A stretch of DNA of 64,000 nucleotides from UBA7672 sp044224605 (GTDB lineage Bacteria > Pseudomonadota > Alphaproteobacteria > Caulobacterales > Hyphomonadaceae), in NCBI GenBank assembly GCA_044224605.1, contig JBGAKC010000003.1, positions 1 to 64,000 of the forward strand, written 5' to 3'. The position numbers and the translations under genes are program-made. Of the stretch, positions 17,184 through 26,360 are shown piece after piece. The first letter of the stretch is position 1. Every line of letters starts with the position of its first letter. Under the pieces are notes generated by a model that worked only from the letters and a program-made list of their open reading frames with translations, was not told where the DNA came from and did not search any database.

Positions 17184-17430
17184 AATCGCAACCTAAAGGA
17201 TCTTCACCAGCATGAAGGACCCCAATGTCCGCGATGTTTACCGCATTGCGCCTTGTGGCAAAGCCTCATGGCGGCAAGCGCGCCCAGCTTGCGGTGGGCT
17301 CGCCCAACGCCAATGGGGCGATCATCCCGCGCATGTCGCCGTCTCGGCTGTCTTCAGCCCGCAGACCCAATTCAGGAGGTTCTAGATGGCGAGCTTGCCC
17401 GCACGTCTTCTGAGGGACGTCGGGCGAGGC

Positions 17431-17517
17431 GGCAGCCCAGGCGTGGGTAAGCTTCCTGGGTCCCGATTCCAAGACCCGGCGCGATCCCGCGTCTCCAGCG
17501 ACGCAGCCTGGGCTGCC
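17431..17517. repeat. Long imperfect hairpin with 12-bp perfect ends
   Basis: GGCAGCCCAGGC (17431-17442) and GCCTGGGCTGCC (17506-17517) are exact reverse complements. Inside them, GGGTC (17458-17462) and GACCC (17473-17477) form a second stem. The arrangement could be a structured leader or a dispersed intergenic palindrome; no second copy was noticed in this window. Confidence 0.6.
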
Positions 17518-17553
17518 TGCCTTCACGAAAGGCGGCTTCACAAGGGCGTGGGT

Positions 17554-17567
17554 TTGATCCCGATCAA
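17554..17567 (+). promoter_or_regulatory. FNR/FixK-type box
   Basis: TTGAT-CCCG-ATCAA is perfect, and the palindrome extends outward to GTTTGATC/GATCAAAC. It lies 138 bp upstream of the ATG at 17705. A -10 at the expected distance is not obvious (GTGATA at 17594-17599 is a weak candidate). It is the second such box in the window after 261-274. Confidence 0.6.
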
Positions 17568-17704
17568 ACGTCATGCCCTGGCCGTCCATCCAAGTGATAG
17601 ACGGTGTCAGGCCGTCTCGACCAACGCTGGCGCGGTGCGCGCCGGGTAAGAGACCAAGGAGAAAAGACCGTGTTGCACGCGCCCAGCGAAGAGAGCTTCC
17701 CGTC

Positions 17705-19210
17705 ATGAACAGGCCCACACATCGCAATCGCTTCCTGCTTGTTCTCGCCTCAGCCGGACTGATCAGCATAGCTGGGGCGACCGTCATTCCCGGAGCTCCC
17801 ATCAGCCCGCCTGCGTCCGCCAAGCCGCCGGCCCCCATGGCCTTCTGCCACGCCTATCCGGAAGCGAAGGCCTGCAACACAGGGTTTGCTGACTGCACCA
17901 CCTGCCATACGACGCCGCCGGCGAAGAACGCCTTTGGCGCGCAGATTTCCGAAAAGCTGGCCCCCGGAGCGCCGCGGCCTTTGAGCGACGATGAGTTCGT
18001 CAAGAACCTGCCCGCAGCTCTGAAAGCCGTGGAAGACGCCGACGCCGACGGGGACGGTTTCTCGAACATTGTCGAGATCATGGCCGGGACCCAGACAGCG
18101 GATGCTTCGAGCATTCCACGTCAGCTTGCCTGCGGCGACGATGACAAGGCGCGCGCGGCGGGGGCCAAGTGGAATGTCTGCGAGTATGATGCCGCCTATG
18201 CCTACAGGAAGGTCCATCTCGACTTCTGCGGACGCTCGCCGACACGCGCAGAAACCGCCGCGTTCGCGAGCCTCGCCTCACGCGATGACAAGATCGCACG
18301 GATCGGCGCGGCGCTCGATAAGTGTCTTGATTCCACCTATTGGCTCGGCCAGGACGGCGTCGTCTGGAACATCGCCAACGCCAAGATTCGACCCGCCCAT
18401 GCGGTAAAGTCAGGCGAGAACGCCGGACCGGTGCCGCTCGGCGATTATGACGATGACTACAATCTCTTCACGTGGGCCAATAGCGACGATCATGACGTGC
18501 GCGATCTTCTTCTCGCACAGTACTTCGTGAAGCGCACGTCGCCGGATCCGGTCAGGCTTGAGCAGATCAGCGAAAGTGAACTTGCCCAGCGGCCCCGCGG
18601 CACCAAACAGCCTGTGCCGGCGGATAAGCGCGCCGGCATGATCACGACGCGCTGGTTCTCGGCAGTCCATACGATGTTCACGTCGATCCCGCGCACCACG
18701 GCTGCGCAGGCCTATCGCGCCTATCTTGGGTATGACATCGCCAAGATGCAGGGCCTCAACACGGTCGATCACGAACCGGCCGACTACGATATCAAGGGCG
18801 TGGGCCAACCTCAGTGCGCCGTCTGTCACGCGACCCTCGATCCGCTGGCCTATCCGTTCTCACGCTACAATGGGATCAGCGGCGGCTACACCTATGACGC
18901 CAACCGGCTCAAGGACTATGTCCGGGTGGACGGTCCAAAGGTCGCCGAGGCGCCAGCCGGAGGCGTGATCCTCGGCCAGCCGGTCAAGGACCTGCGAGAG
19001 TGGGCTGAGGTTGCCGCCAACAGTGACGCATTTGCGATCAAATCGACGGGCGATTACTGGAAGCTGCTGATCGGCCGCGAGCCAGAGGTCAATGACCAGG
19101 GCGAGTTCGCGCGCCTGTGGCGCGGGCTCAAATCGCCTACCACCTACAATTACCGGATCGAACGCATGCTGCACGATCTCGTCCTCACCAATGCCTATGG
19201 CCGGCCGTAG
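17705..19210 (+). CDS. Secreted diheme c-type cytochrome domain protein with calcium-loop motif
   Basis: A protein of 501 residues with an N-terminal export signal and two haem sites, CTTCH (64-68) and CAVCH in the C-terminal third. An acidic loop DADADGDGFSNIVEI (about 113-127) resembles a calcium-binding EF-hand or thrombospondin type 3 loop. The C-terminal part (GQPQCAVCHATLDPLAYPF, then FARLWRGL) recalls the planctomycete-type DUF1585/1588/1592 cytochrome proteins that neighbour DUF1501 genes, as here. Role unknown; presumably a periplasmic electron-transfer protein linked to the next two genes. Confidence 0.65.
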   Translation: MNRPTHRNRFLLVLASAGLISIAGATVIPGAPISPPASAKPPAPMAFCHAYPEAKACNTGFADCTTCHTTPPAKNAFGAQISEKLAPGAPRPLSDDEFVKNLPAALKAVEDADADGDGFSNIVEIMAGTQTADASSIPRQLACGDDDKARAAGAKWNVCEYDAAYAYRKVHLDFCGRSPTRAETAAFASLASRDDKIARIGAALDKCLDSTYWLGQDGVVWNIANAKIRPAHAVKSGENAGPVPLGDYDDDYNLFTWANSDDHDVRDLLLAQYFVKRTSPDPVRLEQISESELAQRPRGTKQPVPADKRAGMITTRWFSAVHTMFTSIPRTTAAQAYRAYLGYDIAKMQGLNTVDHEPADYDIKGVGQPQCAVCHATLDPLAYPFSRYNGISGGYTYDANRLKDYVRVDGPKVAEAPAGGVILGQPVKDLREWAEVAANSDAFAIKSTGDYWKLLIGREPEVNDQGEFARLWRGLKSPTTYNYRIERMLHDLVLTNAYGRP

Positions 19211-19219
19211 GAGGCGCGC

Positions 19220-19876
19220 ATGACACGTCCAAGACATCTGTGCCTGATCCTGGCAACACTTGCGGCCACGGCCTGCGCAAGCGGGCCTGCCTCCACGCCT
19301 CAACAACCCAGCGCGGCTGCGCCTGCGCCGGTTGCTTCAACTGACCCGCGCGTCAAATTCAAGGACGGCGAGCGCTACCTGCGCGACCTCTCGGCAAATC
19401 TCAACATGCCGCGCGCGGAGATGTGCAAGGAGCTCGGCCAGTATGACTGCGTCTCCGACGCCTTCAGGATCGTCCTTGGCGGCGTGCAGGCGCCCGATCT
19501 TCTCGTCAACGAGCCGATCGAGAATGCAGCGCTGACCTCGCCGATCGCCCTTGATCGCGTTGCGCTTCATGTCTGCACCAGCCGCGTGAAGATGGATCGC
19601 GAAAAACCCGTCGAAGCCGTACTGTTTGCAACCGGGGCATTCGGAAAGGACGGGCGCGCAAAGTCGCCTGACCCAAAATGGATGCGCCAAACAGCGGACA
19701 GGATTTACGGCGCGGTGCTGATGCGCTCGCCGAGCGAGAAGGAGATTCTGGGTCTGGCGGACTTCTACCCGCAGGTGCGCGATGGAAGGCCAGCCAACAG
19801 CCTCGATGCCGCAGCAGACTGGGTGACGCTGAGTTGCTTTGCCGTCGCCTCCTCCCTTGAAGCCATTTTCTATTGA
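19220..19876 (+). CDS. Hypothetical lipoprotein between a cytochrome and a DUF1501 gene
   Basis: A protein of 218 residues with a lipobox (ATAC) and an Ala/Pro linker. The rest is a soluble, mostly helical domain with four cysteines (MCKELGQYDC, HVCTS, LSCFA). No family is recognised. It lies 9 bp after the cytochrome stop and 16 bp before the DUF1501 start, so it is part of one operon and is probably an accessory subunit. Confidence 0.7.
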   Translation: MTRPRHLCLILATLAATACASGPASTPQQPSAAAPAPVASTDPRVKFKDGERYLRDLSANLNMPRAEMCKELGQYDCVSDAFRIVLGGVQAPDLLVNEPIENAALTSPIALDRVALHVCTSRVKMDREKPVEAVLFATGAFGKDGRAKSPDPKWMRQTADRIYGAVLMRSPSEKEILGLADFYPQVRDGRPANSLDAAADWVTLSCFAVASSLEAIFY

Positions 19877-19892
19877 TGCCGGAAAACCAATC

Positions 19893-21413
19893 ATGACCAA
19901 CAATCAGTCACGCCGGACATTCCTTCGCAACGCATCCCTGGGCGCCGCTGGCGCTGTCCTCGCCTCGCGCCTTCCGCAGGATGCCTTTGCCCAGGAAGCG
20001 ATGATCGAACGTGCGAAAAACCCTCGCTTCCTGATCGTCCTCAGTTCGTTCGGCGGCGCCAACCAGGTTGATTCCTTCCTGGCGCGGCGCGAATCCGAGA
20101 TCCCGAACCCCGCTGCCCTCAACGCCTATCCGGACAGTATGGTGCAGACGATCGGCGAGTTCCGCGCCATCGACATGAAGTCCAAGTCGATCGGCGCAAT
20201 CCCTGCCTCGTTCACCGCCAATCAGTCCAACTTCGTGCGCAAGCACATGAACGACATGATGGTGATCACTCACACGTGCACCAGCGTGAACCACTTCGTC
20301 GCCCAGCAACGCTCGATCAACGGCAATGCCGCCTGGAAGGGCCGCACGCTGCAGGAAGCGGTCGCGCTGACATACGGAGCGGGCTACGCCATACCGAACG
20401 TTCATCTCGTCAACGGGACAGGTTTCACCGAGCGCGGAACCGACGCGACGCTGCCGACATACGCATATGGCGAGCGAGCGCCCACGCCCAATCTGTGGCC
20501 GCTATCACTCGACGGCTATAAGGGCGTTGACGGGGCGCCGCAGCGCAAGCTGTTCGATCAGGCCCGCAAATTCCGCAATGAACAACTCGATCCCAATTCG
20601 GACTTCTACCGCACCTTCAGCACCGCCAAGCGGATCAAGCACTGGACGTCCATTCGCGGCGATGCGCTGCGTGGCGTCGAAGCGGCCGACCTCATCACCA
20701 AGCTGATGCTGTTTCCGGACTCCGAGCAGATGCCGCTTTCGGCGCATGGTCTCAAAGGTTCTGAACTGGGTCAGAAGGTCCGTGAGGCCTTCCCGAACTA
20801 TGAGTTCGACCCCCTTGAGGCTCAGGCGGCCCTCGCCTTCATGCTGTTGCGTTATGGGGTCTCGGTGACGGTAACGATCGGGCCCGAGGGCGGGGCTGTC
20901 TTCAAGAAGGGCGTCAAGCTCGGGGAAGGCGGTCTCGGGGAAGGAGATATCGTCAACCCGCCCATCTCCTTCGATTTTTCCCACCAGGCCAACCGTGAAG
21001 TCCAGGCCCTGATGTGGAACCGACAGCTGTCGATTGCCGACCGGCTGATCGGTCTGCTGCAATCGGAGGAATTCCGCGAAGGACAAAGCTACTGGGACCG
21101 GTCAATGATCTACTTTGCAACCGAATTCGGCCGCACGCGGCGCCGCCCTGACAACGCCATGACCTTTGGTTCAGGACATGACCTCAACAACGGGTCGCTG
21201 ATCGTGTCCCCCTTCGCCAATGGCGGTCGCGTTCTTGGCGGCGTCGATCCGGCCACGTTGCTGACTTACGGGTTCGATCCGACGACGGGCGCCCCGCAGC
21301 CTGGCCGACACATGACAGAAGCGGAGACCTATGCCGGCATCGCTCACGCGCTCGGCATTGACACGGCCGGAAGCAGTCTTCCCGACATGCGCGCCATGCG
21401 CAGGCTCGCCTAG
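19893..21413 (+). CDS. DUF1501 protein, Tat-exported
   Basis: A protein of 506 residues starting with a twin-arginine signal (SRRTFLRNASLGAAG). The body shows DUF1501 features: FLIVLSSFGGANQVDSFL near the start, YFATEFGRTRRR and GSGHDLNNGS late. DUF1501 belongs to the alkaline-phosphatase/sulfatase-like superfamily and is typically paired with cytochrome-containing or DUF1800 proteins, but its activity is not established. Tat export implies folding, perhaps with metal, before translocation. It is the third gene of the 17705 operon, and a strong hairpin follows the stop. Confidence 0.82.
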   Translation: MTNNQSRRTFLRNASLGAAGAVLASRLPQDAFAQEAMIERAKNPRFLIVLSSFGGANQVDSFLARRESEIPNPAALNAYPDSMVQTIGEFRAIDMKSKSIGAIPASFTANQSNFVRKHMNDMMVITHTCTSVNHFVAQQRSINGNAAWKGRTLQEAVALTYGAGYAIPNVHLVNGTGFTERGTDATLPTYAYGERAPTPNLWPLSLDGYKGVDGAPQRKLFDQARKFRNEQLDPNSDFYRTFSTAKRIKHWTSIRGDALRGVEAADLITKLMLFPDSEQMPLSAHGLKGSELGQKVREAFPNYEFDPLEAQAALAFMLLRYGVSVTVTIGPEGGAVFKKGVKLGEGGLGEGDIVNPPISFDFSHQANREVQALMWNRQLSIADRLIGLLQSEEFREGQSYWDRSMIYFATEFGRTRRRPDNAMTFGSGHDLNNGSLIVSPFANGGRVLGGVDPATLLTYGFDPTTGAPQPGRHMTEAETYAGIAHALGIDTAGSSLPDMRAMRRLA

Positions 21414-21419
21414 TCGCCT

Positions 21420-21439
21420 CCGGGGCGCGAGCGCCCCGG
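21420..21439 (+). terminator. GC-rich hairpin after the DUF1501 gene
   Basis: CCGGGGCG (21420-21427) pairs with CGCCCCGG (21432-21439) across a CGAG loop, 7 bp after the stop. No T-run follows, so it could equally be an RNA-stabilising hairpin. It probably ends the 17705-21413 transcript. Confidence 0.55.
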
Positions 21440-21613
21440 GGCGGCCTGACCGCTCGGCCCAGAAAGATTCACATTGCCTGGCTACTCGACAGTCCCGGCA
21501 GCATTGGTCTGATGGCGCCCTACGCAGGTATCGTTTCATTACCAAGGACAGGCTGCATCATGGCTGCTTAAACGCTTGCGGGTGACGCAGCGTCCGCCAG
21601 TTTGTCGATCACC

Positions 21614-22183
21614 CTACCAAGCGCCGGTAAGAGTTCTCTCTCGCATCTTGGAGTTCATGGCGCTGTTGGTGTCGCCCTCAGCTGCATCATCATTCGACGG
21701 CTTTTCGACCTTGGGGGACGTCTGGCCGCGTGTGCGCCGCTTCGGCTCACGGTTATCGGCGCGACGCGATTCCGCCGCGATCTCGATCTTGCGAGGTTTG
21801 ATCTCATCTGGAATCTGACGCTCGAGGTCGATCTCAAGCACGCCGTTCATGAGCTGCGCGCCCGTCACGACGACATAGTCAGCCAACTGGAACTGACGTT
21901 CAAAATTTGCGCTCGAGATGCCGCGATAGAGCCACTTGCGTTCAGCGTGCTCAATGCGGCCAGAGACGACGAGCAGATTTGAGCTGGTCGTGATGTCGAG
22001 ATCTTCCTGCCGGAAACCGGCAACCGCTAGTCTGAGCCGATAGGCGTTATTCCCATTCTGCTCGAGATCGAAGGACGGAAAATCGCTGGTTTCGTTCTGC
22101 CGCGCATTTTCCAGCAGATCAAAGAGATGGTCGTAGCCAATCCAGGACTGGCGATAGGGGGTGAAGTCGAAGGCGCTCCTCAT
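21614..22183 (-). CDS. Small heat shock protein, Hsp20/IbpA type
   Basis: About 189 residues. The opening MRSAFDFTPYRQSWIGYDHL is typical of alphaproteobacterial IbpA. The alpha-crystallin core reads YRLRLAVAGFRQEDLDI and GISSANFERQFQLADYV, with LEIDLERQIP near the end. ATG 22183 is chosen because GGAGG lies 8 bp before it; the upstream ATG at 22189 is only 2 bp from that site. A charged tail of about 50 residues follows the core and is longer than usual. It binds unfolding proteins in the cytoplasm. Confidence 0.88.
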   Translation of the reverse strand: MRSAFDFTPYRQSWIGYDHLFDLLENARQNETSDFPSFDLEQNGNNAYRLRLAVAGFRQEDLDITTSSNLLVVSGRIEHAERKWLYRGISSANFERQFQLADYVVVTGAQLMNGVLEIDLERQIPDEIKPRKIEIAAESRRADNREPKRRTRGQTSPKVEKPSNDDAAEGDTNSAMNSKMRERTLTGAW

Positions 22184-22189
22184 ATCCAT

Positions 22190-22621
22190 GTCCTCCACTG
22201 AGCAACCTGGGTACAAGCCCGGCCAACCAGGCGTTTCTTCAATGTTACCAGAGCCTTAATTTTTCGCGGCGTCGTCAGGACAGCGGCCGATTTCCTCGCA
22301 ACCGACAAGAACCGGCCGACGCGACCCAATCACCCCACCGCAATGAGGAGCTCAATCTCGCTCGCTGAGCAGACGTTTGCGCTTCAGGTTACGATCGCGG
22401 TCGTCGTCACTGAAGAAGGAAGCGCTCATGGTCGTACCGTCATGTTGGCGCGACAATCCTTTGATCGCCGTCAATACGAGTCGGGAGGCGGCGCCCCTCG
22501 CCTGAAGACGTTGCACGTTCGGTCGTCGAGATCCGGCAAACTGTTGGCGCGGACCGAACAGCGATCATACGATGGAACGAGGGTTTCCGCAGCATGGACC
22601 GGCCCGGCACGCTGCCCGCTA
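22190..22621. other. Gene-free stretch between Hsp20 and the redoxin fusion
   Basis: No gene is supported in 430 bp. It must contain the Hsp20 promoter. I do not see a clear sigma-32 pair. A 25-codon frame on the minus strand (about 22348-22425, product MSASFFSDDDRDRNLKRKR...) lacks a ribosome site and is not proposed as a gene. Confidence 0.5.
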
Positions 22622-24574
22622 TTATCCTGCGCTGGCGCGCCGACCCGCCGCTGCAAGCTCCTCCTTGTCCAGAACGCTGTCACCATTGGCGTCCAATGTA
22701 GCGAGTCTAGCTTTCAGCCAGTCTCCCTGCTTGCCCCGCAATTCAGTGAGTTGAAGCTTACCGTCCATGTTGTCATCCAACACGCCCATCGTATGACCCT
22801 GCTGCAGGATGCCGTCGTAGTCGTCGCGCGGTTCTGCAATCGTTTCGCCGACCCAGCGGTAGTGGATGAAGAAGGTCAGCATTTCCTCCCACGACTGCTC
22901 ACCGAAGATCACCTGCGTCTCAGGCGCCGGGTTATCGAAGTTGCGCGTCGAGTTGTCATAGATCCAGCGATTGATGATGCGCGAGCCGGCAGGAACCAGA
23001 ATGGGTTCCTCAAGATAGTACTCGCACTGCCAGTCGAACTGGTATTTCGGCACGGCGAGAACGACTTGTTCGCGACCATCGGGGAAGATGACCGAGACCT
23101 GCGTGGAGGCGCCACGCACGTGGGCGTGCGGCGTCAGACCATAGAGGAGCATGTCCTTGGGTATGTCCTCGTAGGCGATCTCGGGATGCCACTCGGCGCC
23201 AGCAGGAATGGTGATTCCCATGTCGTAGAGGCCGTGGACCCGCATCGGATATTTCGGCTCCTGCCCCTTGGGATAGAAGTAGAGCCCCATCTTCGTCTTC
23301 TCTGTCGTCGCCTTGCCGTAGGGGGTGTAGTGCGTCTCGAACGCGATCTTCGAGCCTGCAGGAATCCAGATGCCCATGTCAGGCGGCGTGAGATTGATCG
23401 TGCGCCCCGGGCCCTGCCCGCCAATGCCGGCGCGAGCTTCGGAAAGGGCGACGTGGACGCCATCGTCGTTTGGCGCCCGCAGGCCGGTAGTGACATGGTG
23501 CAGGACGCGGCGGTCGGTAACCTGGAACGCGCTTGCCTTCATCCAGCGACCTTCGGTCATGCCGGTGTCGATGACGGGCTTCTGATATGGCAGGACGCCG
23601 GTGGCCGGGACATCCACGATCGGCAGATCAAGGACAATATCGGGTTTGCCAAGCGGCCATTCTGGCGCCCGGAAGGTAATATTCGCAAGCGGGTCTTCGC
23701 CGACGCCACGTGGTGCACCGGCCTCGATCCAGTGCACGACTGTGCGAAGCTGTTCGGACGAGAGCCCCTCATTCGGCGCCCAGTGCCCTACGGTTACGTC
23801 CGGCTGGAATGGCGGCATGCGGTGTGTGCGCAGCGCCTCGCGGATCATCGGCGAGAACGACTTGATTGACTCATAAGTCGTCAGCGGCATGGGCCCCAGG
23901 CCGCCTGACTGGTGGCAGGTGACGCACTTCTCTTGAATGATCGGGGCGACATCCTTGGCATAGGAGATTTCGGCCTTCGTCACCGCAGCCTTGTGTGGGA
24001 AGTCGATAACACCGCCGCGCGGCGCTTCAGCAGTCAGCGAGACAGGTTTGCTTTCGAGTAGTGCGTCGAGCGCGCGCTTGGTCGATGCCGATCCGGCAGG
24101 ACCTCGGAAGACGATGTTCCAGTTCTTCGGATTGACGATGATCAGCTCTGCAGCGCGCGTGAGTTCGAGGCTTTCGCCGACAAGCTGCTCGTAGTCGAAG
24201 AGGATCGGGATATCGATGCCGGCGGCCTTCGCGGACGATTTTACCGTCTCGCGGGTTTCCCCAGGAACGGAGTCGATCATCAGGAACTCGACGCCCTTCG
24301 CGGCATAGCTGGCCTTGAGCGCCATGTAGGTCGCGGCGTCGGCGCGGACCGTCTTATCACTGGCGGCGTAGCTGATCAGCACGATCGCCGCGGCGTCGCG
24401 CATCTTGTAGAGGCGGCGACCAATATAGTCCTGGTCCGACAGCTGGAAATCATCGACGCGCTGGGCTGTGGCTGGCGGCGTCGGCGCCGCCGTCATCGGG
24501 CTCAGCGAGCCAGCGACAACGAGAGCTGCTATGGCGACCGCGAACCTGGCGGTGTTCTTTCTGGAAAGCGGCAT
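22622..24574 (-). CDS. Redoxin / haem c / copper monooxygenase-like fusion with EF-hands
   Basis: A secreted protein of 650 residues with GGAGG 6 bp before the ATG. Order of parts: signal peptide (1-38); thioredoxin-like redoxin domain without a CxxC pair (about 40-175); one cytochrome c site CVTCH (217-221) followed by GGLGPMPLTTYESI and MPPFQPD; a copper type II ascorbate-dependent monooxygenase-like region with RRVLHHV, FETHYTPYG and PHAHVRG, which match the HH and HxH copper-ligand patterns; and two EF-hand loops at the end (DDNMDGKLQLTEL and DANGDSVLDKEEL). This suggests electron delivery from a haem domain to a copper hydroxylase in the periplasm. Substrate unknown. Confidence 0.75.
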   Translation of the reverse strand: MPLSRKNTARFAVAIAALVVAGSLSPMTAAPTPPATAQRVDDFQLSDQDYIGRRLYKMRDAAAIVLISYAASDKTVRADAATYMALKASYAAKGVEFLMIDSVPGETRETVKSSAKAAGIDIPILFDYEQLVGESLELTRAAELIIVNPKNWNIVFRGPAGSASTKRALDALLESKPVSLTAEAPRGGVIDFPHKAAVTKAEISYAKDVAPIIQEKCVTCHQSGGLGPMPLTTYESIKSFSPMIREALRTHRMPPFQPDVTVGHWAPNEGLSSEQLRTVVHWIEAGAPRGVGEDPLANITFRAPEWPLGKPDIVLDLPIVDVPATGVLPYQKPVIDTGMTEGRWMKASAFQVTDRRVLHHVTTGLRAPNDDGVHVALSEARAGIGGQGPGRTINLTPPDMGIWIPAGSKIAFETHYTPYGKATTEKTKMGLYFYPKGQEPKYPMRVHGLYDMGITIPAGAEWHPEIAYEDIPKDMLLYGLTPHAHVRGASTQVSVIFPDGREQVVLAVPKYQFDWQCEYYLEEPILVPAGSRIINRWIYDNSTRNFDNPAPETQVIFGEQSWEEMLTFFIHYRWVGETIAEPRDDYDGILQQGHTMGVLDDNMDGKLQLTELRGKQGDWLKARLATLDANGDSVLDKEELAAAGRRASAG

Positions 24575-24622
24575 GATCGTCCTCCCATTATCCTCGCGCT
24601 GTCAGGCAGAGCAGCATCGCTG

Positions 24623-25690
24623 TTATTTCTTCACCGCGACCGTGGCCGCCTTGTCGCGCTCGAGCTTGCGAGCGCCGATCAGGATGCCAGGCATCGCGTA
24701 GTTTCCTTCGTGGCAGGCGTATTCGTACACGCGCGACTGCGGACGAAAACTGTTCTCGACCGTCCACGGCTTCACATAGTTCACCCGGTCTTCAACCGTG
24801 AACGAATAGAAGATCTCATCATCCGCCCAGCGCTGGAAACGCTCGGTAATCCTGCCCGTGGGCGAGAGCGGTATCTGTCCCTGCACGGCTTGGATCGGAT
24901 GGAGATTGATGGACTCCGCAACCAGCGTGTCGCCCTCCCACCAGCCGACGCTGTCGCCCATCCACTGCTTGATCGCATCGGGCCTGTGATGGGCGCGCGC
25001 TTCGTCTGCGTTCGCGTAGATCTGAATGATGCGCGCGTCGTGCACCATCTCCGGCTGGACGACGAGATAGTCCTTCGTCAGCACGAACTGGTAATTGTTG
25101 TTGTAGATCGGCGTGAACATGCCAGGACCGGAGGCGCCGCTGAAAGCAAGCAGGCAGCGTTCGGCTATGCCGAGATATTCGGGCCCATCATAGAGACCGG
25201 CGCCCGTGACGAAATTGCCGCCGGCAGGGCGCGATCCGCGCGGGCGATCCGGGTTCCACGGAATTTGCCCGTTCGGCGGATCGACGATGTTGGATGTGCG
25301 GTACGTGCCTTTGACCCGTGCGAGGCTGTCGCCGGTGGCGAGCCAGAAGGAATTATAGCCCTTCACGCCAAAATCGGTTGAGCCTTTCGCGGGCGCCGGA
25401 GCATTCGGGTCGACCTTGTCGACATAATCATTCGGATCGCGCTTGAAGCCGAGGATAGTGCTGTTCGTCGCCATGTCCCGCGCTTCTTCAAGCGTGACCT
25501 CCAGCTTGTCGACGCCTCGCGGACGGCTGACCGGCGTGAGATTGGCGTTCGTCCAGGCGCCGGTGAAATCCCTGGGGTGCGAGGTTTGCGGCTGGTCCTG
25601 CCCGATCGCGGATCCCGCTGTGACGAGAACGCAGATTGCCACGCTGCCTGCCCTTGCCGCCTTGATGACGACGCTCATGGTCGACCGCAT
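24623..25690 (-). CDS. Hypothetical secreted protein of the cytochrome cluster
   Basis: About 355 residues, starting at 25690 behind GAGGCG. The signal peptide ends near AIG-Q. No family is recognised. It contains many Trp, Tyr and Pro residues, a single cysteine pair spread over the chain (ERCLLAF and YACHEGN), and a closing YAMPGILIGARKLERDK. It lies 48 bp upstream of the redoxin-haem-copper fusion on the same strand, so they probably form one transcript. The composition suits a beta-rich periplasmic domain. Confidence 0.65.
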   Translation of the reverse strand: MRSTMSVVIKAARAGSVAICVLVTAGSAIGQDQPQTSHPRDFTGAWTNANLTPVSRPRGVDKLEVTLEEARDMATNSTILGFKRDPNDYVDKVDPNAPAPAKGSTDFGVKGYNSFWLATGDSLARVKGTYRTSNIVDPPNGQIPWNPDRPRGSRPAGGNFVTGAGLYDGPEYLGIAERCLLAFSGASGPGMFTPIYNNNYQFVLTKDYLVVQPEMVHDARIIQIYANADEARAHHRPDAIKQWMGDSVGWWEGDTLVAESINLHPIQAVQGQIPLSPTGRITERFQRWADDEIFYSFTVEDRVNYVKPWTVENSFRPQSRVYEYACHEGNYAMPGILIGARKLERDKAATVAVKK

Positions 25691-26360
25691 CAGCGCCTCG
25701 CTTTCACTCCCGGCCAGTCCCCAGGCACGGTGCATGTCAGGTCTTGGTGGCAGCGCGCCGCCATCTGTGTCGAGATCAGCAGGCTGCGCATGCCTTCAAA
25801 AACTCTTGACAGTTTAGGATCGAATGCCCGCCGAGTAAATTCTATGGCCTACTCACCTCTTTGGTCTTTGGCTCTGATTTCAATACTGCAGAGCAGGCGC
25901 CTACCCAAAATTGCCCTCGACTTTGCTGCCGTAGCGACAACTGCCTCATTTCGAGTTACCCAAAATCGGCACGGAGCTTTCGCTTGTCGATCTTGCCGAT
26001 TGCGGCGACCGGAATCTTCGGCCGGCGCATGATCGCATCCGGCAACCATCAGGCGACGACGGCGCCCGGCGCTGCAAACGCGACGAGAATGAAGGTGACT
26101 GCAACAACTGCCGCCATGGCGAGGCTCCGCCCTGAGACGGAAGCAGAACCGGCCGAAGCGACACAAGGGAGTGAGTGAGCGCGCTGGTCCGCGGCATTAA
26201 GAACACATCAGGTTGGTGCGTCGGACCGCCGTCACTCAGACCAAAGCGTGTCACTTGTGGTCCCACCCCGCCCTCAACCCGAGCCGAGAGACCCGCTCGC
26301 GGAACACCGCACGCAGGTCCTGCCCCTCCGTCCTTGAAGACCTCGCCCGCCGGAACGCGC
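25691..26360. other. Intergenic region containing a decayed gene end
   Basis: This 670-bp region holds no intact gene. It includes a TTGACA hexamer at about 25807-25812 on the plus strand, without a matched -10, and the acyl-CoA-ligase-like remnant at 25956-26048. Other open frames here show no recognisable family. Confidence 0.5.
25956..26048 (-). pseudogene. Remnant of an AMP-binding acyl-CoA synthetase C-terminus
   Basis: The minus strand encodes about 30 residues ending RRPKIPVAAIGKIDKRKLRADFG before a TAA at 25956. The block P-x-x-AIGKIDKRKLR matches the C-terminal signature of the AMP-binding/acyl-CoA synthetase family, including its catalytic lysine. An in-frame TGA lies directly upstream and no N-terminal part is present. 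This is a leftover of a deleted gene. Confidence 0.55.

Larger units (their letters stand above)
17184..17704. other. Intergenic leader with two weak small ORFs
   Basis: This 521-bp gap holds the inverted-repeat element at 17431-17517 and the FNR-type box at 17554-17567. Two short frames are arranged like a coupled pair: 17212-17385 (57 codons, AAAGGA upstream) and 17386-17649 (87 codons, preceded by AGGAGG). Neither product resembles a known family and the second runs across the palindromes. I treat them as doubtful. Confidence 0.35.

Noticed and set aside
17212..17649. Two coupled small genes before the DUF1501 operon
   Set aside because: Ribosome sites look fair, but the products have no family and the second frame crosses both the long hairpin and the FNR-type box.
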